A DNA stretch of 36,672 bases from a virus. Shown here piece after piece: positions 20,270 through 29,876 of the stretch. The stretch is taken from IMG/VR virus record IMGVR_UViG_3300032116_000634, positions 1-36,672 of that record; one strand, written 5' to 3'. Under the pieces are notes generated by a model. The model was not told where the DNA came from. It did no database searches and saw nothing but the letters and a program-made list of their open reading frames with translations. A program made the translations under genes and the position numbers. Position 1 is the first letter of the stretch; each line of letters opens with the position of its first letter.

Positions 20270-21879
20270 TGTCGTCGCTTCAAATTTATCAGCAGGCGGA
20301 TTTTACTGGCGGTTTAAACTTTCGTGCTGACCAGTTTCAGTTGGCTGATAACGAGTCGCCTGACATGTTGAATGTTGAGATTGACCCTCGTGGTGGAATC
20401 TTCAGCCGTGGCGGTTATGAGCGCATTAATGCGACGGCTGTGGGTGGGACGTGGGCACCGCATCAGTTACATTGGTTCAGCGGCGCTACGCCGCGCCTGA
20501 TGTTGTCTAATGGCACCAAGGTGTTGCATTCTACGGGTGGTAATTTCACTACCCTGCAGTCGGCGCTGTCAACTGATGTGGCTATTGCTAGTTCTGAGGG
20601 TGCGTGTTTTGCTAACTGGGGTGATGAACTGTATATTGCTGGCGGCGACACATCGACCACCAGTTACCGTTGGAAAACGACGGATACTTATGCGACTTCT
20701 ATTCCTGTGTTGACGACTTCAACATATAATAACAACTATAATTCGCCTGGTTCTGACAGGTTTCCGTTGGCGAATCATTTGATGGTGCATGCAAACAAGA
20801 TGTTTGCTGCTGATGTTTCCATTAGCGGTACTCATTATCCGAATCGTGTGTATTGGTCGCATGAGAATTCGCCGCGGGATTGGGCTGCCGCGGATTATAT
20901 TGAGATTAACACTGGCGGCACTGGCATCACTAGTATGGCTGTTGTTGCTGGTTCGTTGGTGATTTTCAAGCCGCAGGCAATCTTTTTGCTGTTGGGTTAT
21001 GACTCCGCCAGTTTTCAGTTAGTGCAGTTGTCCAACAAGTTGGGTGCTGTGTCGCATCGCGGCATGGTGTCCGCCGACACTGGCGTATATTTTTATAGCA
21101 ATCCTGAGGGTTTGTTTTTTTATGATGGTTCGGTTATTGGCGACATTTTTGAGCCGTTGCGTCCAGCAACGGATTTGGGTTATTTGAACACTGCTGCTGT
21201 TTCTGCAATCAGTCTTAGTTGGGTGAACAACCGTTTGTGGATGAGTGCCGCTTACGATAGGGCAACAACGGTAACGGACCCGACTGTGAACTTTGTGTAT
21301 GACCCGTCTATTGGTGCGGGTGGTGCTTGGATGGAGTTGCAAACCACTGATGGTTTTGGTTTGATTTCTGGTTGCGATTTTACGGATGCGAATGATGTGA
21401 ATCATCATTACATGATTCATCCTGATTTGCCGCGTGTCGTTGCTGTTGATAAATATAATTTGGATAGCGACAATTTGGATGGAACACCAACCAATTTTAC
21501 CAGTTACTATCGGACGAAGTGGTTTGATGGTGGTTCGTATATGCAGAGGAAAATGTTTCGTCGCCCAGAGTTTGTTGTGAAGGAGCCGACGTTGACATCT
21601 GTGTTGAATGTTAAGGTTTATCATGATTATGATGATGGTTTGAATAACGAGAAACGTAATTATGATTTGACGATTACGCCTCCTGATGCTGGTTTGATTT
21701 GGGGTACCGATTTGTGGGGTGACTCCTGGGGTTCGGGTGCTGCTACTTCGTCCGTGTTGGTGGGCAAGAACCTGGGGTTGGCTAGGTCTGTTCAGATAAG
21801 GATTACTGGTCCTGCTGGTCAGTCTTGGGGTGTTAACAGTATTGGCTACAAGTTTCAGCCGCGAAGAATAAAGGGGTAA
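20269..21879 (+). CDS. Tail stabilisation/hub protein (P22 gp10-like)
   Basis: 536 residues, rich in beta strands. The opening QQADFTGGLNFRADQFQLAD, NESPDMLNVEIDPRGGIFSR, GGYERIN is the signature of podovirus stabilisation proteins that read as a beta-propeller, with repeated strand units after it (GTWAPHQLHWFSG, AGSLVIFKPQAIFLLLGYD, VYFYSNPEGLFFYDGS). In P22 gp10 closes the portal channel and holds the tail needle. This supports a short-tailed virion. Confidence 0.8.
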   Translation: MSSLQIYQQADFTGGLNFRADQFQLADNESPDMLNVEIDPRGGIFSRGGYERINATAVGGTWAPHQLHWFSGATPRLMLSNGTKVLHSTGGNFTTLQSALSTDVAIASSEGACFANWGDELYIAGGDTSTTSYRWKTTDTYATSIPVLTTSTYNNNYNSPGSDRFPLANHLMVHANKMFAADVSISGTHYPNRVYWSHENSPRDWAAADYIEINTGGTGITSMAVVAGSLVIFKPQAIFLLLGYDSASFQLVQLSNKLGAVSHRGMVSADTGVYFYSNPEGLFFYDGSVIGDIFEPLRPATDLGYLNTAAVSAISLSWVNNRLWMSAAYDRATTVTDPTVNFVYDPSIGAGGAWMELQTTDGFGLISGCDFTDANDVNHHYMIHPDLPRVVAVDKYNLDSDNLDGTPTNFTSYYRTKWFDGGSYMQRKMFRRPEFVVKEPTLTSVLNVKVYHDYDDGLNNEKRNYDLTITPPDAGLIWGTDLWGDSWGSGAATSSVLVGKNLGLARSVQIRITGPAGQSWGVNSIGYKFQPRRIKG

Positions 21880-21882
21880 TTT

Positions 21883-22110
21883 ATGGCAACTCTCAGTATT
21901 CCGAACACGTTTATTAACGGCACCGTGGCGGTAGCCACGGAGGTAAACGCTAACTTTACGGCTGTCAAAACGTTCGCTGAAGGAATCTCTAGCGGTGTCA
22001 ATATTGATGATGGGGCTATTACATATTCCAAGTTGGATGCGAACGTCGCATCCCAGTTGGCTGCTGGTGACAGTGCTGCTGTTGTGTTGGGTTCGCAGGT
22101 GTTCGGATGA
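21883..22110 (+). CDS. Short tail-fibre-like protein
   Basis: 75 residues. MATLSIPNTFINGTVAVATE, VNANFTAVKTFAEGIS, IDDGAITYSKLDANV is the repeating pattern of phage tail-fibre N-terminal or linker segments. Only this segment is present, so it may be an anchor or a minor virion part. It overlaps the next gene by ATGA. Confidence 0.7.
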   Translation: MATLSIPNTFINGTVAVATEVNANFTAVKTFAEGISSGVNIDDGAITYSKLDANVASQLAAGDSAAVVLGSQVFG

Positions 22111-22253
22111 AGCAGCAGTTTACTTTGCCGCAGATTAACGCGATTGTGGGCAGCGACAAGGATGTGTTGCAAACCATTTTTCGTGCTGTGCAGTCAGAGA
22201 TTACACGGTTGCGTGAAGAGATTGACAATTTGAAACGGGCTGGTGCAAAATGA
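22107..22253 (+). CDS. Small coiled-coil protein
   Basis: 48 residues, MKQQFTLPQINAIVGSDKDV, then a heptad-like helix VLQTIFRAVQSEITRLREEI. Both ends overlap neighbours by 4 nt (ATGA), a strong sign of a coupled real gene. Likely a small structural or chaperone-like coiled coil for the internal virion proteins that follow. No family was recognised. Confidence 0.7.
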   Translation: MKQQFTLPQINAIVGSDKDVLQTIFRAVQSEITRLREEIDNLKRAGAK

Positions 22254-22687
22254 GTGACGTTTCCGTTCAGTATGGTGATTTCGGTTTGGCTGCGGCGCAA
22301 CAGCGCCGTCAGCGTCTTGCCCAGTCGTTGGCGAACCAGCAGGCTGCGTTTATGGGTCAGACCAGGGGTCGTCGTCGCATGCAGGATATTACTAGGCAGT
22401 ATACGGAGCAGTTTCCCCGCCTTCAGGCGGAGTATGGTGCCCGTGGTTTTGGTGGACCGAACGTCAAGTCTGGTATTCGCACCAAGGGTTTGGAAAAGTT
22501 TTCTGAACAGTTTCAACGCGATATTGGTGACGAAAACCTGGCACTCCAGGAAGAGTTGAACAATATTGCGATGTTGGAGGCTGGCGGTCAGGCTGATGTG
22601 GACAACTATCTGAATCAGTTGCGTTTGGATAAACAGCGTCAAATTATTGAATCGGCTGCCGCTCTTCAGCGGTACTCGGGTTACTGA
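22250..22687 (+). CDS. Internal virion protein candidate A
   Basis: 145 residues, helical, Gln/Arg-rich (AAAQQRRQRLAQSLANQQAA, MQDITRQYTEQFPRLQAEYG), with a short glycine hinge (ARGFGGPNVKSG). The end SAAALQRYSGY is aromatic. Small Gln-rich helical proteins ahead of a very large one are typical of podovirus ejection proteins stored in the capsid. The assignment rests on position and composition only. Confidence 0.62.
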   Translation: MSDVSVQYGDFGLAAAQQRRQRLAQSLANQQAAFMGQTRGRRRMQDITRQYTEQFPRLQAEYGARGFGGPNVKSGIRTKGLEKFSEQFQRDIGDENLALQEELNNIAMLEAGGQADVDNYLNQLRLDKQRQIIESAAALQRYSGY

Positions 22688-22698
22688 TAGGAGAAATT

Positions 22699-23919
22699 AT
22701 GGCACCGCGCAAGAATACCAGAAAGAATACAGACCCAACTGATATTGTTAAGGTTTATGGTCGTCCGCTGTTTCAAGACCCAGATATTCCGCCGTCTGGT
22801 CGTCGCACCAGTCCACAGTTGGATGCTGAGGCACAGCGTCAGTCTGCTCTTGCGCGTGAGGCGCAGCGGCAGGCTGCGAATCGTGCTATTTTGGAACAGC
22901 AGGGTTTGCGTAGCATTATTGGTGGGTCGCCTTCACAGTTGCGGGCGCAGGCTGAGTCCCGTGTTCTTGGCAGCAAGTTGATTACGAATCCTGCTGGTTT
23001 GTCCAACGAGGAGTTGAATAAACTGGATTTAACACCAACTCAAACCAGTGATGGGATTAAGTTCACCATTGGCAAGGGTGGTGGTGGTTTGTCTGCCTCT
23101 GAACTTGCGAAGCAGCAATGGGAGCGCGTCAAGCGCAGTTGGGAATTGGAGGACCGTGCGTTTGATATTTCCGAACGTGAACGCAAAGCGTTGGAAGAGG
23201 CTGCCGCTGGTGCGCGTCAGCGCACTGCTTATGAAGAGATTGCTGACATTTATGGCACCCAGGGTGAAGAAGCGTATGGTGCTGAAATGGGTGACATTGA
23301 GCGTCTTTATGGTGGACAGGCTGGTGAGGCTGAACGCCGCCGCGAGGCAGCGCTTGCGAGTCTTGCTGCCGCCGTTCAAGAATCTGGTGGGCAGATTGAT
23401 GCGGCGACAGCCGAAGCACTTCAGAATCTGGTTTCCACTCAGGCATATTCGCAGGTGCCGTTGGTGGAGTTGTCTCCTATGCAGAACTTGTTCACTCAGG
23501 CGCTTGCTGCTGAAGGTGCGTCTGCGGCTGGTGTAGAGCAGCAACGTGCGCAGGATGCTGCGTTGGCTGCCCAGTTTGCCCAGTTGGCGCGTGGTGCCGC
23601 ACAGCAGTTGAATGTTGGTGAGCAAAACTATTTGGCTGCCCTCAGGAATGCGTTGACGGGTGGTCAGGCTGCTGGACGGTCCGCTGTTGCTTCCAGGGCT
23701 GCGGCTGAGCGTGGCGGCTTGGAGTCGCAATATGCCCAGTTGGTTAACCAGATTGCTGCCTCCAGGGCTGATGCTGAGCGGGAAGCGGAACGTCGCCGCC
23801 AGGAGGCGTTGCTGGCTGCTGCTAAAGCCAGGGCTGAGGCTGAGGCTTTCCCGCGTGGCAGGACCGAAACTGAGGTTATCCCGCCGCCCGCAGGGGATTG
23901 GATGCAGTATTTCCGTTAA
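22699..23919 (+). CDS. Internal virion protein candidate B (coiled coil)
   Basis: 406 residues. A disordered N-terminus (RKNTRKNTDPTDIVKVYGRP) is followed from about residue 130 by long Ala/Glu/Gln/Arg-rich helices (ELEDRAFDISERERKALEEA, EAERRREAALASLAAAVQES, ADAEREAERRRQEALLAAAK). A central hydrophobic patch VPLVELSPMQNLFTQALAAE interrupts them. It resembles long coiled-coil ejection proteins. GATAGGAG lies upstream of the ATG. No enzyme motif is visible. Confidence 0.68.
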   Translation: MAPRKNTRKNTDPTDIVKVYGRPLFQDPDIPPSGRRTSPQLDAEAQRQSALAREAQRQAANRAILEQQGLRSIIGGSPSQLRAQAESRVLGSKLITNPAGLSNEELNKLDLTPTQTSDGIKFTIGKGGGGLSASELAKQQWERVKRSWELEDRAFDISERERKALEEAAAGARQRTAYEEIADIYGTQGEEAYGAEMGDIERLYGGQAGEAERRREAALASLAAAVQESGGQIDAATAEALQNLVSTQAYSQVPLVELSPMQNLFTQALAAEGASAAGVEQQRAQDAALAAQFAQLARGAAQQLNVGEQNYLAALRNALTGGQAAGRSAVASRAAAERGGLESQYAQLVNQIAASRADAEREAERRRQEALLAAAKARAEAEAFPRGRTETEVIPPPAGDWMQYFR

Positions 23920-23946
23920 GTCGGGAACATCTAGGACAATATAGGT

Positions 23947-26900
23947 ATGGCTATTCGGTATGACCCCACCAGCGAATATGACCGTTATATGCGGTCATTG
24001 TATGGTGATGACTGGGTAAGGAAGAAGTCAGCCAAGCGGGTAGGTCCAGTTAACCTCCCGTCTGTCGTCGCCCCACCTGAGGGTCCGAGTACGGTTCAGA
24101 CACCAGAGTTGGATGCGCGTGGTCGTCCCAAGACGACCGCTAGCGCAGAGGAACTGCGTACCGATATTGCAACGAATACGGCGCTTCGCCGTATTCAGTC
24201 TGCACCTGGGTTGGATGCAGCCGAACGTAATCGGCTGGAAAGCGTTATTCGTTCGCGGGCTGCTGGCGTATCCGCGCCTGTTCAGGATACGTTTTGGAAC
24301 AAAATTAGGGACATTGCTTCGTCGCGTGTTCTGTCACCATTTAAGAGCGCATATAAGGCGACTGCACAGAATCCTGCTGTTGGTCCTGTTGTTAACCCTG
24401 TTGGTGCAGCCAAAAGTATTTGGGATTTGACACGCGATGTTTCGCGTGTCGCACAGTCTGGTCTGAAGGAACTTCAGGATGCGTTGACATCCCAGGGGTT
24501 GCAGCCGTTTCGTCCCGCGGCTATTTCGCCGTTGAATGTTGGTGGCACTGCGTTGAATAAAGAAGAAGAAGATTTGTATGCCGAGTTGAAAAAGCAGACG
24601 GGCGACCCTGCTAAGCCGAGTTGGGATGATTTTGTTAACCAGGCGAAAGACCCTGATTGGGCTTGGCGCAAGAGTGTCCACAGCGAATATGTGAAGTCCA
24701 AGAACAAGGTTGCTGGATTTATCGCGGATTTGGGTGTTGAGATTGGTACTGACCCAGTGTCGTATGTGACTGGTATTGGCGAGGTCAAATATATTGGTAA
24801 GGCTGGACGTTATTTGCTGGCTGAGAAAATGTTAACCAAGGAAATGCTGGCTAAGTATCCGCAGTTGGCTGGTAAGGCAAACGATATTTTGCGTATTGGT
24901 GTATGGGCGCTTCCGAAAGAAGTTCGTTTGGCGGAAGGCATTAACACTGGTATTCGTATTGCTGGCAGACCAGCAAAGTTTACGGAGAATTTGGGTGACT
25001 TTGTTGGTCCAGGCATGTCAAATGTTCGCGCCAGAATTGGCGATGTCATTAGTTCTGCTGGAATGCGGGCTGGTTTGAATGGTGGCGTATTCGTACGCGA
25101 ATCCGCCAAAGGTTTGGTTGGTGCTGGCAAGAAGGCTGGCGGAGTTTACAGGATGTCGGACGAGCAGGCGACTGCCGCGATTGCGAACTGGTCTGCACGT
25201 CAATATAGCCGTGGCGAGGTTGCGTCGTCGTACACCAGGTTTATGGATGGGATTCGTGACACAATCCAGCAAGCCAAAGACGAAGGCTTTGACGAGGACT
25301 TGGCGTTGACGCTGGACACAATTAGGAACCGCCCGTGGACGACCATTCCCGACCGTCAACGTATCTTGGCTGAACGGCTTGGTCAATGGCAGGATGGTTT
25401 GTATAACGCCATCCAGGACCGCTACCGACAGTTTGGTGTTGACTTTGACACCGTGATTGACCCGTTTGGTTGGGTGGACAATTATGTGCATCACCGCATT
25501 ACGCGGGATGCGCGTAGTTGGATTCGCCAGAATGATGCTTTTAAGAACAAGATTTTCCGTACGGCGGATTTGAATGCTGATGATTTGCTGAATGTTGGTC
25601 AGCCTTTGCGTTTCCGTAAACTTCGCAAGGGCGAAACCTTTATGGGCGAGACTTTGCAATATGGTGATATTGCTGAAGTCAACGAAATCTTTAAGCGTCA
25701 GACTGGTACCAATATTGATTTCTTTGAAACGTCTGGGTCCGCTGTCGCGGACGCATATGCGTATTCAATGTCAAAGATGTTGGGACGTGAGGCGTGGGCA
25801 CGGCGTTTGATGCAGTACGGTGACACTGCTGCACAGAAGATGATTCGTGAGGAAGTACCGAACAAGGAACTTTCTAGCGGTTTGGCTACGACTTTGCGTA
25901 GCCTGAACCAGGTTCGCCGCGAGATGGTTGGCGATATGCGTTTGAAGATGGGTACTTTGCGCGACGACATAAAGTCAGCCGTATCCGCGGCAGAGCGCGT
26001 CGTCAAGGGCAAGTCCAAGGAGTACCAGTTGGCGGCTGGGCGTATTGCTGGGCTGTCTAACAAGTTGCAGCGTTTGGAGAATGACCTTGCGTCGTTGCGT
26101 TCTCGTGCCCAAAGCATTGATGAAGCAGCCAGGGGTTCGTTTGAAACACAGCATGCTGTGCTGCTGGGTCAGATTAAGAGTTTGCGTACCGCGATTGAGA
26201 ATGCCAATGGCGAAGAGGCGGCATTGCGGATGGTTCTTCAGAACGCCTATCAGAAGATGTATCCGCAGGCGAAGCGTATTCCCGAGGATGTCGAGGTGCT
26301 TGCCGACCGCATTCTTGCCGCTAGGGGCGCACCATCTAGCCGTGAGGTTCGTCGCATTAATCAGCGGCTCACGGATATTCGCCGCCAGTTAGACGAGGGC
26401 GGTGTTGACCCCCAGTTGCTTGCCGAAGAAGGTCGTCTGAAGGATTTGATGAACGGTTACCGTGTCAGCAGCGACTTCCGTTCGGCACAGGATTATGCGC
26501 CCGATAATGGTTTCTTGTATGTGTCGCGTTCTGGCATGGACACCGACCCGTTTGAAAAGCCATTCAATTTACTGGAGTCCAACCCTGCTGCTTTCCCAAC
26601 CCGTGAGGATATTGTTGCGGTTCGGGTAATCCCGAACGACCGCATTTTGGATTCGCGTACCGATATTGGTTTGGAACAGATTTTTGGTTTGGAAACATTT
26701 GGTGACGAATTTGCGCGGCAGTTGGATGCCGCAAACATTGACTCCACCATTTACCGTGAGGGCTACGAGACTGCCAAAAATCTGGGTGTGATTGACCCAG
26801 AAATTGAGGAGCAGTTCCCAGACTTGGCTGACCTGCTGGACAATATGATGCTGAACTCATCCACCCAGGTGATGCCAATGGGTGAGCCGCAGTTAATCAA

Positions 26901-29292
26901 GGACATCTACGACGACATGGTAAACGCCGCAACTGGTGTTGCTGTCCGCGCTGGTGTGCCCAACCCCGAGGTTGTCGGCAAACAGTTGGTGGATTCCACG
27001 ATTGGTTCGCTGGCACGTTCCGCGCAGGATGAGGGTGTGGCTGATGGCATTATGCTGCCTGCTCGTTTGTTCAACGAAGGCGCGGAGTTGGATGATGTAG
27101 TTGTCGTCGTCCCGCCAGAGTTCCGTGTTGCGCCGTCACAGTCGGTGACGGCTGATGTTCAGGATGCCAGTTCGCCGTTAATTAAATCCATTTTGGATTC
27201 TGACTTTACGACTGCTTCCGAGGCTACTGCTGGGCGGCTTGCTGAAATCAGCAGCCGCACTTCTCAGGTGTCCCGCAACCACCAGGCTTTGCGTGAGGAA
27301 CTGAAGAAACTTCGCGCACAGAAGGGCGGCATCGTTGGTGCCCAGGCGCGACGACAGCGAACAGCCGAAGAGGCGAAAGTCGCGTTGGAGCGTTTGCGTA
27401 ACGGCGAAACGACAGTGATGATTGGTGGCAAGAAAGTCAAGTTGACCCGCACCAAGATTGAAAAAGAGTTGGAAAAGTCGCTGCGCCTGGAAAAGCGTTT
27501 GCGTGACAATCTGGAACGCGAGATTCAAGCCAGTCTCCGTGGCTTGCGCACCGCCGAGGGGTTGTCGTTGCCCACGGTTGAGGCGAAGTTGCTGTCTGTT
27601 GGCGAACGCATGTCGGCGCTGTTCAACGAGATTCGTTTGATGGATGCTTGGGATGCGGGCGTTGGTGCCCGCATCAAGTCCGAGTTGCAATATTACGGTC
27701 AGGTTCTGGCGGAAATGCCTGCTGTGGGCGAGGCTGGTATTGCCAGCCGTGAGTGGGTGCGGCGCGTGATGCGCTCGCTGGACACTGCCCAGATTATTCC
27801 CGACCCGCAGATTCGCAAGTCATATGAAATGTTGACTGACCTGCTGCATTATGACGAGATTGCTTTGGCGCAAATTGACGACGTTATCACGCAGACTGTT
27901 GGCGAAAAGGCTTTGGTTGACATTGGTGCCATTGGTCCTGATGTTGCCTACAAGGTTCTTCAGGGCTGGGACCGCATCGCTGGTTTGGGCATCCAGGTTC
28001 CTGAAGAGTTGGTAAAAGTGTGGAAGCCGAATCTGGAAAAGTTGCTGAAACGAGAAGGTTCAGAGTGGCGACGGTTGCGTGAAGCAACCGAATGGATGAA
28101 CAAACTGTTCAAGACGTATGCGATTGGTACCGTCGGCTTTTTTGTGCGCAACGCTTACAGCGCCCTGTTTATGAACACTGTCGCTGGTGTTGAAGGCGCG
28201 AACATGGCGCGAGGTGCCAAGGCTGCGTTCTTCTACCGCAAGTACGGTCCGAACAAGTGGCTGGATGCTTTGGGCATTACCGATTCTGCCGAACGTCAAC
28301 TGTATGAAACGGCGATGAGGGCACGTCAGGCGACTGGTCGCGGCATGTATTCCGACATCGCGGAACCCGTCATCAAGGGCACTCGTGGCGAGAAGATTAT
28401 CAACAACATTTATACGCGGGCGATTCGTCGCACGAACGAATCAGTTGAGGACATGGTTCGTTTCCCGATGGCGTTGGACACTCTGCGCAAGGGCGGCGAT
28501 TATGCCGAGGCGGTTCAGCGAATCAACCGCTACCACTTTGACTACAGCGACCTGAGTGGTTTGGACCAGAGGGCGTTGAATGTTATCCCGTTCTGGATTT
28601 GGACGACCCGCAACATCCCCACTCAAATAGCGAACCAGTTGATGCGTCCGCGAGCGTACGCAGTGTGGGAAAACATCCAGGAAACTTTGCCCGTTGATGG
28701 CGAGTTGGCGTTGCCTGCTTGGATGCAGGCGTATGAGCCGCTTGGAATTGTCGGATTGGGCGGTCCCGCGAACATCATTCTGCGCCCCGACCTGCCGCAT
28801 CAGCGGCTGGACGAGGCGTTGGAGTCTATTGTGAACCCGTTCAAGTTGGCTGGTATGGCTTATCCGCTATACAAGGTGCCGATTGAGATTGCGGCTGGTC
28901 GCCAGTTGGGAATTGACACTGGACCATTTGAGCCGTACCAGGAAGCCAAGGGCATTGATAGGGCGTTGGCGGAGATTTTGGCGCGTACTCCGTTGGCTGG
29001 CGAGACACGTCAGCCTGCAGGTGAGCCACGTCAGATTTCGGGTCGGGCTTCGTATGCCGCTGGGCAGTTCTTGCCGCTTATTGCCACCCTCCAGAGGCTG
29101 TCGGGTGGGCGTTTGGGCGGTAAGGAATCGTACGGTAAGCGCACTCTGGCGGCATGGTTGAACTTCTTTGGTATTCCGCTGGAGACAATCGGTGAACCGC
29201 AGCAGCGGTCGGAACAGTTGCGACGACAGTTTGACATCAAGGATGCCATCAAAGAGATGGTAGACTTGAACATCATTCCCCCAGAGAAATAG
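23947..29292 (+). CDS. Giant internal virion / DNA-ejection protein
   Basis: 1,781 residues, the largest gene. The N-terminus is disordered; from about 150 come amphipathic helical parts (FKSAYKATAQNPAVGPVV; KVAGFIADLGVEIGTDPVSY). The middle has long coiled coils (about 650-740 and 1140-1230). Near 1400 a hydrophobic segment TYAIGTVGFFVRNAYSALFM could enter a membrane. About 1510-1560, FDYSDLSGLDQRALNVIPFW and WTTRNIPTQ match a motif I recall in large phage ejection proteins. No lytic motif was found. It likely leaves the capsid with DNA and helps form the trans-envelope channel. Confidence 0.75.
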   Translation: MAIRYDPTSEYDRYMRSLYGDDWVRKKSAKRVGPVNLPSVVAPPEGPSTVQTPELDARGRPKTTASAEELRTDIATNTALRRIQSAPGLDAAERNRLESVIRSRAAGVSAPVQDTFWNKIRDIASSRVLSPFKSAYKATAQNPAVGPVVNPVGAAKSIWDLTRDVSRVAQSGLKELQDALTSQGLQPFRPAAISPLNVGGTALNKEEEDLYAELKKQTGDPAKPSWDDFVNQAKDPDWAWRKSVHSEYVKSKNKVAGFIADLGVEIGTDPVSYVTGIGEVKYIGKAGRYLLAEKMLTKEMLAKYPQLAGKANDILRIGVWALPKEVRLAEGINTGIRIAGRPAKFTENLGDFVGPGMSNVRARIGDVISSAGMRAGLNGGVFVRESAKGLVGAGKKAGGVYRMSDEQATAAIANWSARQYSRGEVASSYTRFMDGIRDTIQQAKDEGFDEDLALTLDTIRNRPWTTIPDRQRILAERLGQWQDGLYNAIQDRYRQFGVDFDTVIDPFGWVDNYVHHRITRDARSWIRQNDAFKNKIFRTADLNADDLLNVGQPLRFRKLRKGETFMGETLQYGDIAEVNEIFKRQTGTNIDFFETSGSAVADAYAYSMSKMLGREAWARRLMQYGDTAAQKMIREEVPNKELSSGLATTLRSLNQVRREMVGDMRLKMGTLRDDIKSAVSAAERVVKGKSKEYQLAAGRIAGLSNKLQRLENDLASLRSRAQSIDEAARGSFETQHAVLLGQIKSLRTAIENANGEEAALRMVLQNAYQKMYPQAKRIPEDVEVLADRILAARGAPSSREVRRINQRLTDIRRQLDEGGVDPQLLAEEGRLKDLMNGYRVSSDFRSAQDYAPDNGFLYVSRSGMDTDPFEKPFNLLESNPAAFPTREDIVAVRVIPNDRILDSRTDIGLEQIFGLETFGDEFARQLDAANIDSTIYREGYETAKNLGVIDPEIEEQFPDLADLLDNMMLNSSTQVMPMGEPQLIKDIYDDMVNAATGVAVRAGVPNPEVVGKQLVDSTIGSLARSAQDEGVADGIMLPARLFNEGAELDDVVVVVPPEFRVAPSQSVTADVQDASSPLIKSILDSDFTTASEATAGRLAEISSRTSQVSRNHQALREELKKLRAQKGGIVGAQARRQRTAEEAKVALERLRNGETTVMIGGKKVKLTRTKIEKELEKSLRLEKRLRDNLEREIQASLRGLRTAEGLSLPTVEAKLLSVGERMSALFNEIRLMDAWDAGVGARIKSELQYYGQVLAEMPAVGEAGIASREWVRRVMRSLDTAQIIPDPQIRKSYEMLTDLLHYDEIALAQIDDVITQTVGEKALVDIGAIGPDVAYKVLQGWDRIAGLGIQVPEELVKVWKPNLEKLLKREGSEWRRLREATEWMNKLFKTYAIGTVGFFVRNAYSALFMNTVAGVEGANMARGAKAAFFYRKYGPNKWLDALGITDSAERQLYETAMRARQATGRGMYSDIAEPVIKGTRGEKIINNIYTRAIRRTNESVEDMVRFPMALDTLRKGGDYAEAVQRINRYHFDYSDLSGLDQRALNVIPFWIWTTRNIPTQIANQLMRPRAYAVWENIQETLPVDGELALPAWMQAYEPLGIVGLGGPANIILRPDLPHQRLDEALESIVNPFKLAGMAYPLYKVPIEIAAGRQLGIDTGPFEPYQEAKGIDRALAEILARTPLAGETRQPAGEPRQISGRASYAAGQFLPLIATLQRLSGGRLGGKESYGKRTLAAWLNFFGIPLETIGEPQQRSEQLRRQFDIKDAIKEMVDLNIIPPEK

Positions 29293-29299
29293 GACATTT

Positions 29300-29788
29300 A
29301 TGGCTGAGAATATGGATAAGTTTTATAATTGGCAGCATGGCACGGCTGGTGACCGTGTGAAGTTCCGCAAGGCTTCACCGAACCTGGTTGCGATTAACGA
29401 CTATTTGTGTAAGCGTTGGGGTGGCACGAATGTCGGCATTTATGTTGTGCGCAACATCAAGGATGGCAGCATGCCGTCGTCGCATTCGTTTGGTGCCGCG
29501 TTGGACTGGCGCTACGGCGACAGTATCACCGCCCGTAAGAAGGTGATTGAGGAAGTGTTGCCTTGGTTGGTGGACAACTCGTCAGAGTTGGGCATCCAGG
29601 CGATTCATGACTATGTGGGTTGTAATGTGTGGCGTTCGGTGCGTCATGCTCCGCAGAAGCGTGGCTGGTTGAAGCAGCCGAAAGGCTCCCAGGGTGGTGC
29701 GATGGGTCAGTCTTGGGCGCGTTGGTTGCATATTGAAACCACGAAACTTGACTGGAAGAATGGTCGTCGTGTGGACGAGCGTTTCTGA
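29300..29788 (+). CDS. M15-type peptidase (endolysin or virion lysin)
   Basis: 162 residues. SMPSSHSFGAALDWRYG supplies the SxHxxGxAxD zinc-binding motif, and WARWLHIETTKLDW the downstream WxHxE-type motif, both of the LAS/M15 (VanY-like) family that cuts peptide cross-links in peptidoglycan. The final residues are basic. Its place after the giant ejection protein suggests either entry-time wall digestion or a second endolysin beside the lysozyme-like protein at 10343-10741. It lies 7 nt after the previous stop. Confidence 0.82.
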   Translation: MAENMDKFYNWQHGTAGDRVKFRKASPNLVAINDYLCKRWGGTNVGIYVVRNIKDGSMPSSHSFGAALDWRYGDSITARKKVIEEVLPWLVDNSSELGIQAIHDYVGCNVWRSVRHAPQKRGWLKQPKGSQGGAMGQSWARWLHIETTKLDWKNGRRVDERF

Positions 29789-29876
29789 ATGCGGCTGTCT
29801 GCCTGAGTTGTTGGACCCCCGCCGTCAGCGGGGTGTTTATTGTGACCGTTTGGAGGAGGAAGCGGACGACGATTAA
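29769..29876 (+). CDS. Possible small Cys-containing protein at block end
   Basis: About 35 residues from a GTG near 29769: VSECGCLPELLDPRRQRGVY, then CDRLEEEADDD. Three Cys near both ends of a short acidic peptide. It overlaps the peptidase end in another frame and its TAA overlaps the stop of the converging gene. A GC hairpin (29816-29832) lies inside it. Coding status is uncertain. Confidence 0.35.
   Translation: MWTSVSECGCLPELLDPRRQRGVYCDRLEEEADDD
29816..29840 (+). terminator. Terminator-like hairpin at end of the late block
   Basis: CCCCGC pairs with GCGGGG around CGTCA, followed by TGTTTATTG. It is placed where the rightward block meets the leftward genes, so a terminator is expected; the T tract is interrupted. 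It lies inside a possible small reading frame. Confidence 0.5.
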
